Positions 10,879-24,861 of a stretch of DNA of 64,000 nucleotides are shown here, piece by piece. The notes below the pieces were generated by a model. The model worked only from the letters and a program-made list of their open reading frames with translations. It did no database searches and was not told the DNA's origin. Source of the stretch: Phocoena phocoena (Eukaryota; Chordata; Mammalia; Artiodactyla; Phocoenidae); assembly GCF_963924675.1 (NCBI RefSeq), contig NW_027077402.1, forward strand, positions 1,736,001 to 1,800,000, written 5' to 3'. Every line of letters begins with the position of its first letter. Positions within the stretch are counted from its first letter, which is position 1. The translations under genes were made by a program, and so were the position numbers.

Positions 10879-12625
10879 AAAACAAAACACAAAGACAGTG
10901 AAATAGAGAGCAATTCTTAAATAATTCACTCAGGGCATGTGATGCAACCGGGATTGACCACATCTACACCCAGAGCTGGTTGAGACATAAGGCTGGACAC
11001 TTCTGGATGATAGCACTGGTGAGTTTCGGTGAGCAAATGCAGACCCTTTGAAGTCATACTGCATGGGACCCATTCCATGGGTCCCAACTCTCCACGTTCT
11101 AGGCATTCTTCCTCCAGCTAAAACATGCATGGGAAACCCAGAGTATGGTCCACCGTGTGATTGGGAAACGATTTAAAATGCATCTCAGTTTTCGTATCCT
11201 GGTCCTCGGGTTCACCATTCCAGATGCTTTACTAACACTCTCCCCGCTTGGAGAGTCAGTGCCTTTAACCTCCTGTTTGGCACAGCTTGCCATTTCTGTG
11301 CAAGATGAACAGGAATAGGGAGAACCAATGAGAGACTAGCTGTAGGTGTCTGCACGGGCAAATGTAACGCTCATTGCCCACCAGGAAGAGGAATTAAACA
11401 AAGTCTCAGTGTGCCCTGCTGGAAACAGATTAGGGCCTGAAGCAATCCTGCGGTTTTGTGCCCAGCTCACAAGAAAGCGAGTTGAAGAAAGGAGCTCAGG
11501 GGCACTGTACTTCACAAACCTGCAGAGTTATAAATGACAGCTATCCTCCAAATATATATTGAAGTAAGCCTGCGAAGGGGACTTGAAAGCGGGGCTGAAT
11601 TTCAGGAAAACGATTGCAGGGGGTAGACTGGAATTGCCCTGAAAGCATAGGAAAAGAGGCACAACGTCGACAATGATGCACTTGGCCAAAAATGGCGTAT
11701 GCGTTTTTTCCTGAATATATTCAGGAAAAAAAGCATACGCCCTTTTTGGCCAACCAAGCAAGCCTGTAAAGGAAATCTGCACTACAATGAAGTCTCACTG
11801 CCCCGCGGGCAAAAGGGCCATCTGAAAAAAGTGTAAAATCCAGAAAGGTAGGACAGGATATGGAGAACAGGGAGCCTTGTTATGCTGATTGGCAGGATGT
11901 AAATTGCCAGCAGCCACCCTGGAGAAGTGTATGGTGTTTCCTGAAACACGTAAGGAACAAAGCAACACAGCCTATGGCACTTCCACTTATGGTCCTATAG
12001 CTTACGGAAATTAAAATCAAAAACAGACAGCCACCCCAATATTTGGGACGGCTGTGTTCACAATAAGCTCGTCTACAGTATCAGGTAAATATCCCAGAAA
12101 GCAAAAAATGGATAAAGAAGTTGTGGCACGTACGTACAATGCAATATCACTCAGCAATGAAATCTGTGTCATCAGGCCCGTAGCGGCATAGTGAGTGGAT
12201 GCAGGTACGGTGATTCTACGTGAACTACGTCACACAGAAAAAGAAACATCATAAGATATCACTAATACACGGAATGTAAACTTGACTACACATGAACTGA
12301 ATTACAAAACAGAACAGGGTCTCAAATTTAGAAAACCAACTACTGCTTGCTTATGGGGAAAGGGGCCTTGGGGTGCTGCATAAAACCAGAGACTGAAATT
12401 AGCACAGATAACATTCCATAAGCCAAATATATAATAGACAAGACCTACTCCTTGCTCAACGAAATGGACCCAACACCACATATTCAACGCCTAGGAATAT
12501 ACCTGACTAGGAAGAATCTTAAAACCCATGCATATATATGTCTCCGTAAGAGAATCAAGCGTGTGTACAGCGGCCGAAACGCAGCACTGAAAATCCGATA
12601 AATCCCATTATCAAAATAAATTTCG
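10879..12625 (+). repeat. Unit 7, complete, type A
   Basis: The palindrome (11682-11753) has the same two mismatches as unit 5, so the two copies share recent ancestry there. The 5' half carries gatagcactgg (near 11010), a marker also found in units 11-15 and 37. The cacaataagc variant near 12060 is otherwise rare. Confidence 0.95.
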
Positions 12626-14374
12626 AAAACAAAACACAAAGACAGTGAAATAGAGAGCAATTCTTAAATAATTCACTCAGGGCATGTGATGCAACCGGGA
12701 TTGACCACATCTACACACAGAGCTGGTTGAGACATAAGGCTGGACACTTCAGGCTGATAGCATTGGTGAGTTTCGGTGAGCAAATTCAGACCCTTTGAAG
12801 TCATACTTCATGGTACCCATTCCATGGGTCCCAACTCTCCACGTTCAAGGCATTCTTCTTCCAGCTAAAACATGCATGGGAAACCCAGAGTATCGTCCAC
12901 CGTGTGATTGGGAAACGATTTAAATGGATCTCAGTTTTCGTATCCTGGTCCTCGGGTTCACCATTCCAGATGCTTTACTAACACTCTCCCCGCTTGGAGA
13001 GTCAGTGTCTTTAACCTCCTGTTTGGCACAGCTTGCAATTTCTGTGCAAGATGAACAGGAATAGGGAGAACCAATGAGAGACTAGCTGTAGGTGTCTGCA
13101 CGGGCAAATGTAACGCTCATTGCCCACCAGGAAGAGGAATTAAACAAAGGCTCAGTGTGCCCTGCTGGAAACAGATTAGGGCCTGAAGCAATCATGCGGT
13201 TTTGTGCCCAGCTCACAAGAAAGCGAGTTGAAGAAAGGAGCTCAGGGGCACTGTACTTCACAAACCTGCAGAGTTATAAATGACAGCTATTCTCCAAAAA
13301 TATATTGAAGTAAGCCTGCGAAGGGGACTTGAAAGCGGGGCTGAATTTCAGGAAAACGATTGCAGGGGGTAGACTGGAATTGCCCTGAAATCATAGGAAA
13401 AGAGGCACAACGTCGACAATGATGCACTTGGCCAAAATGGGCGTATGCGTTTTTTCCTGAATATATTCAGGAAAAAACGCATACGCCCTTTTTGGCCAAC
13501 CAAGCAAGCCTGTAAAGGAAATCTGCACAACAATGAAATCTCACTGCCCCCCCCCCGGCAAAAGGGCCATCTGAAAAAAGTGTAAAATCCAGAAAGGTAG
13601 GACAGGATATGGAGAACAGGGAGCCTTGTTTTGCTGATTGGCAGGATGTAAATTGCCAACAGCCACCCTGGAGAAGTGTATGGTGTTTCCTGAAACACGT
13701 AAGAAATAAAGCAACACAGCCTATGGCAATTGCACTTATGGTCCTATTCCTTAGGGAAATTAAAATCAAAAACAGAGAGCCACCCCAAAGTTTGGGACGG
13801 CTGTGTTCCAAAGAAGCTCGTCTACAGGACCAGGTAAATATCCCAGAAAGCAAAAAATGGATAAAGAAGTTGTGGCACGTACGTGCAATGCAATATCACT
13901 CAGCTATGAAATCTGTGTCATCAGGCCCGTAGCGGCATAGTGAGTGGATGCAGGTACGGTGATTCTACGTGAACTACGTCACACAGAAAAAGAAACATCA
14001 TAAGATATCACTAATACATGGAATGTAAACTTGACTACACATGAACTGAATTACAAAACAGAACAGGGTCTCAAATTTAGAAAACCAACTAGTGCTTGCT
14101 TATGGGGAAAGGTGCCTTGGGGTGCTGCATAAAACCAGAGACTGAAATTAGCACAGATAACTTTCCATAAGCCAAATATATAATAGACAAGACCTACTCC
14201 TTGCTCAACGAAATGGACCCAACACCACATATTCAACGCCTAGGAATATACCTGACTAGGAAGAATCTTAAAACCCATGGATATATATGTCTCCGTAAGA
14301 GAATCAAGCGTGTGTACAGCGGCCGAAACGCAGCAGTGAAAATCCGATAAATCCCATTATCAAAATAAATTTCG
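12626..14374 (+). repeat. Unit 8, complete, type B, long C tract
   Basis: This unit is 1,749 bp long. The palindrome (13428-13499) has one mismatch (ccaaaatggg). The C run at 13547-13556 is 10 long, against about 6-7 in most units. The 3' part is type B, and the ORF2-derived frame is open for 107 codons (13609-13932). Confidence 0.95.
13547..13556 (+). repeat. Homopolymer C tract (10) in unit 8
   Basis: This tract is an expansion of the short C run that precedes ggcaaaagg in every unit just 3' of the palindrome. Most units have 6 or 7 C followed by ggg; here the following G run is shorter. Confidence 0.85.
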
Positions 14375-16118
14375 AAAACAAAACACAAAGACAGTGAAAT
14401 AGAGAGCAATTCTTAAATAATTCACTCAGGGCATGTGATGCAACCGGGATTGACCACATCTACACCCAGAGCTGGTTGAGACATAAGGCTGGACACTTCA
14501 GGCTGATAGCATTGGTGAGTTTCGGTGAGCAAATGCGGACCCTTTGAAGTCATACTGCATGGTACCCATTCCATGGGTCCCAACTCTCCAGGTTCAAGGG
14601 ATTCTTCCTCCAGCTAAAACATGCATGGGAAACCCAGAGTATCGTCCACCGTGTGATTGGGAAACGATTTAAAATGCATCTCAATTTTCGTATCCTGGTC
14701 CTCGGGTTCACCATTCCAGATGCTTTACTAACACTCTCCCCGCTTGGAGAGTCAGTGCCTTTAACCTCCTGTTTGGCACAGCTTGCAATTTCTGTGCAAG
14801 ATGAACAGGAATAGGGAGAACCCAAGAGACTAGCTGTAGGTGTCTGCACGGGCAAATGTAACGCTCATTGCCCACCAGGAAGAGGAATTAAACAAAGGCT
14901 CAGCGTGCCCTGCTGAAAACAGATTAGGGCCTGAAGAGTTCATTGGTTTTGTGTCCAGCTCACAAGAAAGCGAGTTGAAGAAAGGAGCTCAGGGGCACTG
15001 TAATTCACAAACCTGCAGAGTTATAAATGACAGCTCTCCTCCAAAAATATATTGAAGTAAGCCTGCGAAGGGGATTTGAAAGCGGGGCAGAATTTCAGGA
15101 AAACGATTGCAGGGGGTAGACTGGAATTGCCCTGAAAGCATAGGAAAAGAGGCAGAACATCGACAATGATGCACTTGGCCAAAAAGCGCGTATGCGTTTT
15201 TTCCTGAATATATTCAGGAAAAAACGCATACGCCCTTTTTGGCCAACCAAGCAAGCCTGTAAAGGAAATCTGCACTACAATGAAGTCTCATTGCCCCCCG
15301 GGCAAAAGGGCCATCTGAAAAAAGTGTAAAATCCTGAAAGGTAGGACAGGATATGGAGAACAGGGAGCCTTGTTATGCTGATTGGCAGGATGTAAATTGC
15401 CAGCAGCCACCCTGGAGAAGTGAATGGTGTTTCCTGAAACACGTAAGAAACAAAGCAACACAGCCTATGGCACTTCCACTTATGGTCCTATAGCTTACGG
15501 AAATTAAAATCAAAAACAGACAGCCACCCCAATATTTGGGACGGCTGTGTTCACAAGAAGCTATTCTACAGTATCAGGTAAATATCCCAGAAAGCAAAAA
15601 ATGGATAAAGAAGTTGCGGCACGTACGTACAATGCAATATCACTCAGCAATGAAATCTGTGTCATCAGGCCCGTAGCGGCATAGTGAGTGGATGCAGGTA
15701 CGGTGATTCTACGTGAACTACGTCACACAGAAAAAGAAACATCATAAGATATCACTAATACACGGAATGTAAACTTGACTACACATGAACTGAATTACAA
15801 AACAGAACAGGGTCTCAAATTTAGAAAACCAACTAGTGCTTGCTTATGGGGAAAGGTGCGTTGGGGTGCTGCATAAAACCAGAGACTGAAATTGGCACAG
15901 ATAACTTTCCATAAGCCAAATATGTAATAGACAAGACCTACTCCTTGCTCAACGAAATGGACTCAACACCACATATTCAACGCCTAGGTATATACCTGAT
16001 TAGGAAGAATCTTAAAACCCATGGATATATATGTCTCCGTAAGAGAATCAAGCGTGTGTACAGCGGCCGAAACGCAGTAGTGAAAATCCGATAAATCCCA
16101 TTATCAAAATATATTTCG
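14375..16118 (+). repeat. Unit 9, complete, type A, with a private block change
   Basis: This unit is 1,744 bp long. The palindrome (15175-15246) has one mismatch (agcgcg). Near 14936-14947 the usual gcaatcctgcgg is replaced by a different stretch reading gagttcattgg, and a small deletion removes bases from accaatgagag near 14821. The 3' part matches unit 5, including AATATA at 16108. Confidence 0.95.
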
Positions 16119-17861
16119 AAAAAAAAACACAAAGACAGTGAAATAGAGAGCAATTCTTAAATAATTCACTCAGGGCATGTGATGCAACTGGGATTGACCA
16201 CATCTACACCCAGAGCTGGTTGAGACATAAGGCTGGACACTTCAGGCTGATAGCATTGGTGAGTTTCGGTGAGCAAATGCAGACCCTTTGAAGTCATACT
16301 GCATGGTACCCATTCCATGGGTCCCAACTCTCCAGGTTCAAGGGATTCTTCCTCCAGCTAAAACATGCATGGGAAACCCAGAGTATCGTCCACCGTGTGA
16401 TTGGGAAACGATTTAAAATGCATCTCAGTTTTCGTATCCTGGTCCTCGGGTTCACCATTCCAGATGCTTTACTAACACTCTCCCCGCTTGGAGAGTCAGT
16501 GCCTTTAACCTCTTTGGCACAGCTTGCAATTTCTGTGCAAGATGAACAGGAATAGGGAGAACCAATGAGAGACTAGCTGTAGGTGTCTGCACGGGCAAAT
16601 GTAACGCTCATTGCCCACCAGGAAGGGGAATTAAACAAAGGCTCAGTGTGCACTGCTAGAAACAGATTAGGGCCTGAAGCAATCCTGCAGTTTTGTGCCC
16701 AGCTCACAAGAAAGCGAGGTGAATAAAGGAGCTCAGGGGCACTGTAATTCACAAACCTACAGAGTTATAAATGACAGCTATCTTCCAAAAGTATATTGAA
16801 GTAAGCCTGCGAAGGGGACTTGAATGCGGGCAGAATTTCAGGAAAACGATTGCAGGGGGTAGACTGGAATTGCCCTGAAAGCATAGGAAAAGAGGCACAA
16901 CGTCGACAATGATGCACTTGGGCAAAAAGGGCGTATGCGTTTTTTCCTGAATATATTCAGGAAAAAACGCATACGCCCTTTTTGGCCAACCAAGCAAGCC
17001 TGTAAAGGAAATCTGCACTACAATGAAGTCTCACTGCCCCGCGGGCAAGAGGGCCATCTGAAAAAAGTGTAAAATCCAGAAAGGTAGGACAGGATATGGA
17101 GAACAGGGAGCCTTGTTATGCTGATTGGCAGGATGTAAATTGCCAGCAGCCACCCTGGAGAAGTGTATGGTGTTTCCTGAAACACGTAAGAAACAAAGCA
17201 ACACAGCCTATGGCACTTCCACTTATGGTCCTATAGCTTACGGAAATTAAAATCAAAAACAGACAGCCACCCCAATGTTTGGGACGGCTGTGTTCACAGG
17301 AAGCTCGTCTACAGTACCAGGTAAATATCCCAGAAAGCAAAAAATGGATAAAGAAGTTGTTGCACGTACGTGCAATGCAATATCACTCAGCAATGAAATC
17401 TGTGTCATCAGGACCGTAGCGGAATAGTGAGTGGATGCAGGTACGGTGATTCTACGTGAACTACGTCACAGAGAAAAAGAAACATCATAAGATATCACTA
17501 ATACACGGAATGTAAACTTGACTACACATGAACTGAATTACAAAACAGAATAGGGTCTCAAATTTAGAAAACCAACTAGTGCTTGCTTATCGGGAAAGGT
17601 GCCTTGGGGTGCTGCATAAAACCAGAGACTGAAATTAGCACAGATAACATTCCATAAGCCAAATATGTAATAGACAAGAACTACTCCTTGCTCAACGAAA
17701 TGGACTCAACACTACATATTCAACGCCTAGGAATATACCTGACTAGGAAGAATCTTAAAACCCACGGATATATATGTCTCCGTAAGAGAATCAAGCGTGT
17801 GTACAGCGGCGGAAATGCAGCAGTGAAAATCCGATAAATCCCATTATCAAAATAAATTTCG
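16119..17861 (+). repeat. Unit 10, complete, sister of unit 6
   Basis: This unit is 1,743 bp long. Three bases are missing where acctcctctttgg has become acctctttgg (near 16508). The palindrome (16918-16989) has one mismatch (ttgggc). It shares gtgcactgctag, cacaggaagc, gcggaatag and cttatcggg with unit 6. Confidence 0.95.
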
Positions 17862-19607
17862 AAAACAAAACACAAAGACAGTGAAATAGAGAGCAATTCT
17901 TAAATAATTCACTCAGGGCATGTGATGCAACCGGGATTGACCACATCTACACCCAGAGCTGGTTGAGACATAAGGCTGGACACTTCTGGCTGATAGCACT
18001 GGTGAGTTTCGGTGAGCAAATGCAGACCCTTTGAAGTCATACTGCATGGTACCCATTCCATGGGTCCCAACTCTCCAGGTTCAAGGGATTCTTCCTCCAG
18101 CTAAAACATGCATGGGAAACCCAAAGTATCTTCCCCCGTGTGATTGGGAAATGATTTACAATGCATCTCAGTTTTCGTATCCTGGTCCTCGGGTTCACCC
18201 TTCCAGATGCTTTACTAACACTCTCCCTGCTTGGAGAGTCAGTGCCTTTAACCTCCTCTTTGGCACTGCTTGCAATTTCTGTGCAAGATGAACAAGAATA
18301 GGGAGAACCAATGAGAGACTAGCTGTAGGTGTCTGCACAGGCAAATGTAACGCTCATTGCCCACCAGGAAGAGGAATTAAACAAAGACTCAGCGTGCCCT
18401 GCTGGAAACAGATTAGGGCCTGAAGCAATCCTGCGGTTTTGTGCCCAGCTCACAAGAAAGCGAGTTGAAGAAAGGAGCTCAGGGGCACTGTAATTCACAA
18501 ACCTGCAGAGTTATAAATGACAGCTATCCTCCAAAAAAATATTGAAGTAAGCCTGCGAAGGGGACTTGAAAGCGGGGCAGAATTTCAGGAAAACGATTGC
18601 AGGGGGTAGACTGGAATTGCCCTGAAAGCATAGGAAAAGAGGCAGAACGTCGACAATGATGCACTTGGCCAAAAAGGGCGTATGCGTTTTTTCCTGAATA
18701 TATTCAGGAGAAAACGCATACGCCCTTTTTGGCCAACCAAGCAAGCCTGTAAAGAAATCTGCACTACAATGAAGTCTCACTGCCCCCCGGGCAAAAGGGC
18801 CATCTGAAAAAAGTGTAAAATCCAGAAAGGTAGGACAGGATATGGAGAACAGGGAGCCTTGTTATGCTGATTGGCAGGATGTAAATTCCCAGCAGCCACC
18901 CTGGAGAAGTGTATGGTGTTTCCTGAAATACGTAAGAAACAAAGCAACACAGCCTATGGCACTTCCACTTATGGTCCTATAGCTTACGGAAATTAAAATC
19001 AAAAACAGACAGCCACCCCAATATTTGGGACGGCTGTGTTCACAAGAAGCTCGTCTACAGTATCAGGTAAATATCCCAGAAAGCAAAAAATGGATAAAGA
19101 AGTTGTGGCACGTACGTACAATGCAATATCACTCAGCAATGAAATCTGTGTCATCAGGCCCGTAGCGGCATAGTGAGTGGTTGCAGGTACGGTGATTCTA
19201 CGTGAACTACGTCACACAGAAAAAGAAACATCATAAGATATCACTAATACACGGAATGTAAACTTGACTACACATGAACTGAATTACAAAAAAGAACAGG
19301 GTCTCAAATTTAGAAAACCAACTAGTGCTTGCTAATGGGGAAAGGTGCGTTGGGGTGCTGCATAAAACCAGAGACTGAAATTAGCACAGATAACATTCCA
19401 TAAGCCAAATATGTAATAGACAAGAACTACTCCTTGCTCAACGAAATGGACTCAACACTACATATTCAACGCCTAGGAATATACCTGACTAGGAAGAATC
19501 TTAAAACCCACGGATATATATGTCTCCGTAAGAGAATCAAGCGTGTGTACAGCGGCGGAAATGCAGCAGTGAAAATCCGATAAATCCCATTATCAAAATA
19601 AATTTCG
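17862..19607 (+). repeat. Unit 11, complete, type A
   Basis: The palindrome (18665-18736) has one mismatch (caggagaaaac). The form aaagaaatctgc, one G short, is shared with unit 16. The atttacaatg variant keeps an 86-codon frame open at 18031-18291. The 3' part, with gctaatgggg and caaaaaagaac, matches unit 36. Confidence 0.95.
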
Positions 19608-21354
19608 AAAACAAAACACAAAGACAGTGAAATAGAGAGCAATTCTTAAATAATTCACTCAGGGCATGTGATGCAACCGGGATTGACCACATCTACACCC
19701 AGAGCTGGTTGAGACATAAGGCTGGACACTTCTGGCTGATAGCACTGGTGAGTTTCGGTGAGCAAATGCAGACCCTTTGAAGTCATACTGCATGGTACCC
19801 ATTCCATGGGTCCCAACTCTCCAGGTTCAAGGGATTCTTCCTCCAGCTAAAACATGCATGGGAAACCCAGAGTATCGTCCACCGTGTGATTGGGATACGA
19901 TTTAAAATGCATCTCAGTTTTCGTATCCTGGTCCTCGGGTTCACCATTCTAGATGCTTTACTAACACTCTCCCCGCTTGGAGAGTCAGTGCCTTTAACCT
20001 CCTGTTTCGCACAGCTTGCCATTTCTGTGCAAGATGAACAGGAATAGGGAGAACCAATGAGAGACTAGCTGTAGGTGTCTGCACGGGCAAATGTAACGCT
20101 CATTGCCTACCAGGAAGAGGAATTAAACAAAGGCTCAGTGTGCCCTGCTGGAAACAGATTAGGGCCTGAAGCAATCCTGCGGTTTTGTGCCCAGCTCACA
20201 AGAAAGCGAGTTGAAGAAAGGAGTTCAGGGGCACTGTACTTCACAAACCTGCAGAGTTATAAATGACAGCTATCCTCCAAAAATATATTGAAGTAAGCCT
20301 GCGAAGGGGACTTGAAAGCGGGGCTGAATTTCAGGAAAACTATTGCAGGGGGTAGACTGGAATTGCCCTGAAAGCATAGGAGAAGAGGCACAACGTCGAC
20401 AATGATGCACTTGGCCAAAAAGGGCGTATGCGTTTTTTCCTGAATATATTCAGGAAAAAACGCATACGCCCTTTTTGGCCAACCAAGCAAGCCTGTAAAG
20501 GAAATCTGCACTACAATGAAATCTCACTGCCCCCCCGGGCAAAAGGGCCATCTGAAAAAAGTGTAAAATCCAGAAAGGTAGGACAGGATATAGAGAACAG
20601 GGAGCCTTGTTATGCTGATTGGCAGGATGTAAATTGCCAGCAGCCACCCTGGAGAAGTGTATGGTGTTTCCTGAAACACGTAAGAAACAAAGCAACACAG
20701 CCTATGGCACTTCCACTTATGGTCGTATAGCTTACGGAAATTAAAATCAAAAACAGACAGCCAACCCAATATTTGGGACAGCTGTGTTCACAAGAAGCTC
20801 GTCTACAGTATCAGGTAAATATCCCAGAAAGCAAAAAATGGATAAAGAAGTTGTGGCACGTACGTACAATGCAATATCACTCAGCAATGAAATCTGTGTC
20901 ATCAGGCCCGTAGCGGCATAGTGAGTGGATGCAGGTACGGTGATTCTACGTGAACTACGTCACACAGAAAAAGAAACATCATAAGATATCACTAATACAC
21001 GGAATGTAAACTTGACTACACATGAACTGAATTACAAAAAAGAACAGGGTCTCAAATTTAGAAAACCAACCAGTGCTTGCTTATGGGGAAAGGTGCGTTG
21101 CGGTGCTGCATAAAACCAGAGACTGAAATTAGCACAGTAACTTTCCATAAGCCAAATATGTAATAGACAAGACCTACTCCTTGCTCAACGAAATGGACTC
21201 AACACCACATATTCAACGCCTAGGAATATACCTGACTAGGAAGAATCTAAAAACCCATGGATATATATGTCTCCGTAAGAGAATCAAGCCTGTGTACAGC
21301 GGCGGAAATGCAGCAGTGAAAATCCGATAAATCCCATTATCAAAATAAATTTCG
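19608..21354 (+). repeat. Unit 12, complete, perfect palindrome, first of the triplicated set
   Basis: The palindrome at 20411-20482 is perfect. From about 20762 it carries agccaacccaatatttgg, ggacagctg, gttgcggtgc and cacagtaac (one base missing). These markers are found together only in units 12, 13 and 14. Confidence 0.95.
20411..20482. repeat. Perfect 72-bp palindrome, unit 12
   Basis: All 36 base pairs match. Units 13 and 14 beside it carry a ttggcg mismatch although their 3' parts are nearly the same as unit 12. Confidence 0.95.
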
Positions 21355-23107
21355 AAAACAAAACACAAAGACAGTGAAATAGAGAGCAATTCTTAAATAA
21401 TTCACTCAGGGCATGTGATGCAACCGGGATTGACCGCATCTACACCCAGAGCTGGTTGAGACATAAGGCTGGACACTTCTGGCTGATAGCACTGGTGAGT
21501 TTCGGTGAGCAAATGCAGACCCTTTGAAGTCATACTGCATGGTACCCATTCCATGGGTCCCAACTCTCCAGGTTCAAGGCATTCTTCCTCCAGCTAAAAC
21601 ATGCATGGGAAACCCAGAGTATCGTCCACCGTGTGATTGGGAAACGATTTAAAATGCATCTCAGTTTTCGTATCCTGGTCCTCGGGTTCACCATTCCAGA
21701 TGCTTTACTAACACTCTCCCCGCTTGGAGAGTCAGTGCCTTTAACCTCCTGTTTGGCACAGCTTGCCATTTCTGTGCAAGATGAACAGGAATAGGGAGAA
21801 CCAATGAGAGACTAGCTGTAGGTGTCTGCACGGGCAAATGTAACGCTCATTGCCCACCAGGAAGAGGATTTAAACAAAGGCTCAGTGTGCCCTGCTGGAA
21901 ACAGATTAGGGCCTGAAGCAATCCTGCGGTTTTGTGCCCAGCTCACAAGAAAGCGAGTTGAAGAAAGGAGCTCAGGGGCACTGTACTTCACAAACCTGCA
22001 GAGTTATAAATGACAGCTATCCTCCAGAAATATATTGAAGTAAGCCTGCGAAGGGGACTTGAAAGCGGGGCTGAATTTCAGGAAAACGATTGCAGGGGGT
22101 AGACTGGAATTGCCCTGAAAGCATAGGAAAAGAGGCAGAACGTCGACAATGATGCACTTGGCGAAAAAGGGCGTATGCGTTTTTTCCTGAATATATTCAG
22201 GAAAAAACGCATACGCCCTTTTTGGCCAACCAAGCAAGCCTGTAAAGGAAATCTGCACTACAATGAAATCTCACTGCCCCCCCCACCCCGGGCAAAAGGG
22301 CCATCTGAAAAAAGTGTAAAATCCAGAAAGGTAGGACAGGATATGGAGAACAGGGAGCCTTGTTATGCTAATTGGCAGGATGTAAATTGCCAGCAGCCAC
22401 CCTGGAGAAGTGTATGGTGTTTCCTGAAACACGTAAGAAACAAAGCAACACAGCCTATGGCACTTCCACTTATGGTCCTATAGCTTACGGAAATTAAAAT
22501 CAAAAACAGACAGCCAACCCAATATTTGGGACAGCTGTGTTCACAAGAAGCTCGTCTACAGTATCAGGTAAATATCCCAGAAAGCAAAAAATGGATAAAG
22601 AAGTTGTGGCACGTACGTACAATGCAATATCACTCAGCAATGAAATCTGTGTCATCAGGCCCGTAGCGGCATAGTGAGTGGATGCAGGTACGGTGATTCT
22701 ACGTGAACTACGTCACACAGAAAAAGAAACATCATAAGATATCACTAATACACGGAATGTAAACTTGACTACACATGAACTGAATTACAAAAAAGAACAG
22801 GGTCTCAAATTTAGAAAACCAACCAGTGCTTGCTTATGGGGAAAGGTGCGTTGCGGTGCTGCATAAAACCAGAGACTGAAATTAGCACAGTAACTTTCCA
22901 TAAGCCAAATATGTAATAGACAAGACCTACTCCTTGCTCAACGAAATGGACTCAACACCACATATTCAACGCCTAGGAATATACCTGACTACGAAGAATC
23001 TTAAAACCCATGGATATATATGTCTCCGTAAGAGAATCAAGCATGTGTACAGCGGCGGAAATGCAGCAGTGAAAATCCGATAAATCCCATTATCAAAATA
23101 AATTTCG
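21355..23107 (+). repeat. Unit 13, complete, triplicated set, interrupted C tract
   Basis: This unit is 1,753 bp long. The palindrome (22158-22229) has one mismatch (ttggcg), shared with unit 14. The extra length comes from the C tract at 22277-22289, which reads eight C, one A, four C. Confidence 0.95.
22277..22289 (+). repeat. Interrupted C tract in unit 13
   Basis: Eight C, one A and four C precede gggcaaaagg. This accounts for most of the extra length of the unit. Confidence 0.85.
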
Positions 23108-24861
23108 AAAACAAAACACAAAGACAGTGAAATAGAGAGCAATTCTTAAATAATTCACTCAGGGCATGTGATGCAACCGGGATTGACCACATCTACACCC
23201 AGAGCTGGTTGAGACATAAGGCTGGACACTTCTGCCTGATAGCACTGGTGAGTTTCGGTGAGCAAATGCAGACCCTTTGAAGTCATACTGTATGGTACCC
23301 ATTCCATGGGTCCCAACTCTCCAGGTTCAAGGCATTCTTCCTCCAGCTAAAACATGCATGGGAAACCCAGAGTATCGTCCACCGTGTGATTGGGAAACGA
23401 TTTAAAATGCATCTCAGTTTTCGTATCCTGCTCCTCGGGTTCACCATTCAAGATGCTTTACTAACACTCTCCCCGCTTGGAGAGTCAGTGCCTTTAACCT
23501 CCTGTTTGGCACAGCTTGCCATTTCTGTGCAAGATGAACAGGAATAGGGAGAACCAATGAGAGACTAGCTGTAGGTGTCTGCACGGGCAAATGTAACGCT
23601 CATTGCCCACCAGGAAGAGGATTTAATCAAAGGCTCAGTGTGCCCTGCTGGAAACAGATTAGGGCCTGAAGCAATCCTGCGGTTTTGTGCCCAGCTCACA
23701 AGAAAGCGAGTTGAAGAAAGGAGCACAGGGGCACTGTACTTCACAAACCTGCAGAGTTATAAATGACAGCTATCCTCCAAAAATATATTGAAGTAAGCCT
23801 GCGAAGGGGACTTGAAAGCAGGGCTGAATTTCAGGAAAACGATTGCAGGGGGTAGACTGGAATTGCCCTGAAAGCATAGGAAAAGAGGCAGAACGTCGAC
23901 AATGATGCACTTGGCGAAAAAGGGCGTATGCGTTTTTTCCTGAATATATTCAGGAAAAAACGCATACGCCCTTTTTGGCCAACCAAGCAAGCCTGTAAAT
24001 GAAATCTGCACTACAATGAAATCTCACTGCCCCCCCCCCCCCCGGGCAAAAGGGCCATCTGAAAAAAGTGTAAAATCCAGAAAGGTAGGACAGGATATGG
24101 AGAACAGGGAGCCTTGTTATGCTAATTGGCAGGATGTAAATTGCCAGCAGCCACCCTGGAGAAGTGTATGGTGTTTCCTGAAACACGTAAGAAACAAAGC
24201 AACACAGCCTATGGCACTTCCACTTATGGTCCTATAGCTTACGGAAATTAAAATCAAAAACAGACAGCCAACCCAATATTTGGGACAGCTGTGTTCACAA
24301 GAAGCTCGTCTACAGTATCAGGTAAATATCCCAGAAAGCAAAAAATGGATAAAGAAGTTGTGGCACGTACGTACAATGCAATATCACTCAGCAATGAAAT
24401 CTGTGTCATCAGGCCCGTAGCGGCATAGTGAGTGGATGCAGGTACGGTGATTCTACGTGAACTACGTCACACAGAAAAAGAAACATCATAAGATATCACT
24501 AATACACGGAATGTAAACTTGACTACACATGAACTGAATTACAAAAAAGAACAGGGTCTCAAATTTAGAAAACCAACCAGTGCTTGCTTATGGGGAAAGG
24601 TGCGTTGCGGTGCTGCATAAAACCAGAGACTGAAATTAGCACAGTAACTTTCCATAAGCCAAATATGTAATAGACAAGACCTACTCCTTGCTCAACGAAA
24701 TGGACTCAACACCACATATTCAACGCCTAGGAATATACCTGACTAGGAAGAATCTTAAAACCCATGGATATATATGTCTCCGTAAGAGAATCAAGCATGT
24801 GTACAGCGGCGGAAATGCAGCAGTGAAAATCCGATAAATCCCATTATCAAAATAAATTTCG
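23108..24861 (+). repeat. Unit 14, complete, triplicated set, longest C tract
   Basis: This is the longest unit, at 1,754 bp. The palindrome (23911-23982) has the ttggcg mismatch of unit 13. The C run at 24030-24043 is 14 long. Markers ctgtatggtacc, cctgctcctcgg and attcaagatgc are shared with unit 15 only. Confidence 0.95.
24030..24043 (+). repeat. Longest C tract (14) in unit 14
   Basis: Fourteen uninterrupted C precede gggcaaaagg. Unit 13, otherwise nearly the same, has an A in this run, so the tract changed after or during their duplication. Assembly or consensus error in a homopolymer is a real alternative. Confidence 0.85.
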
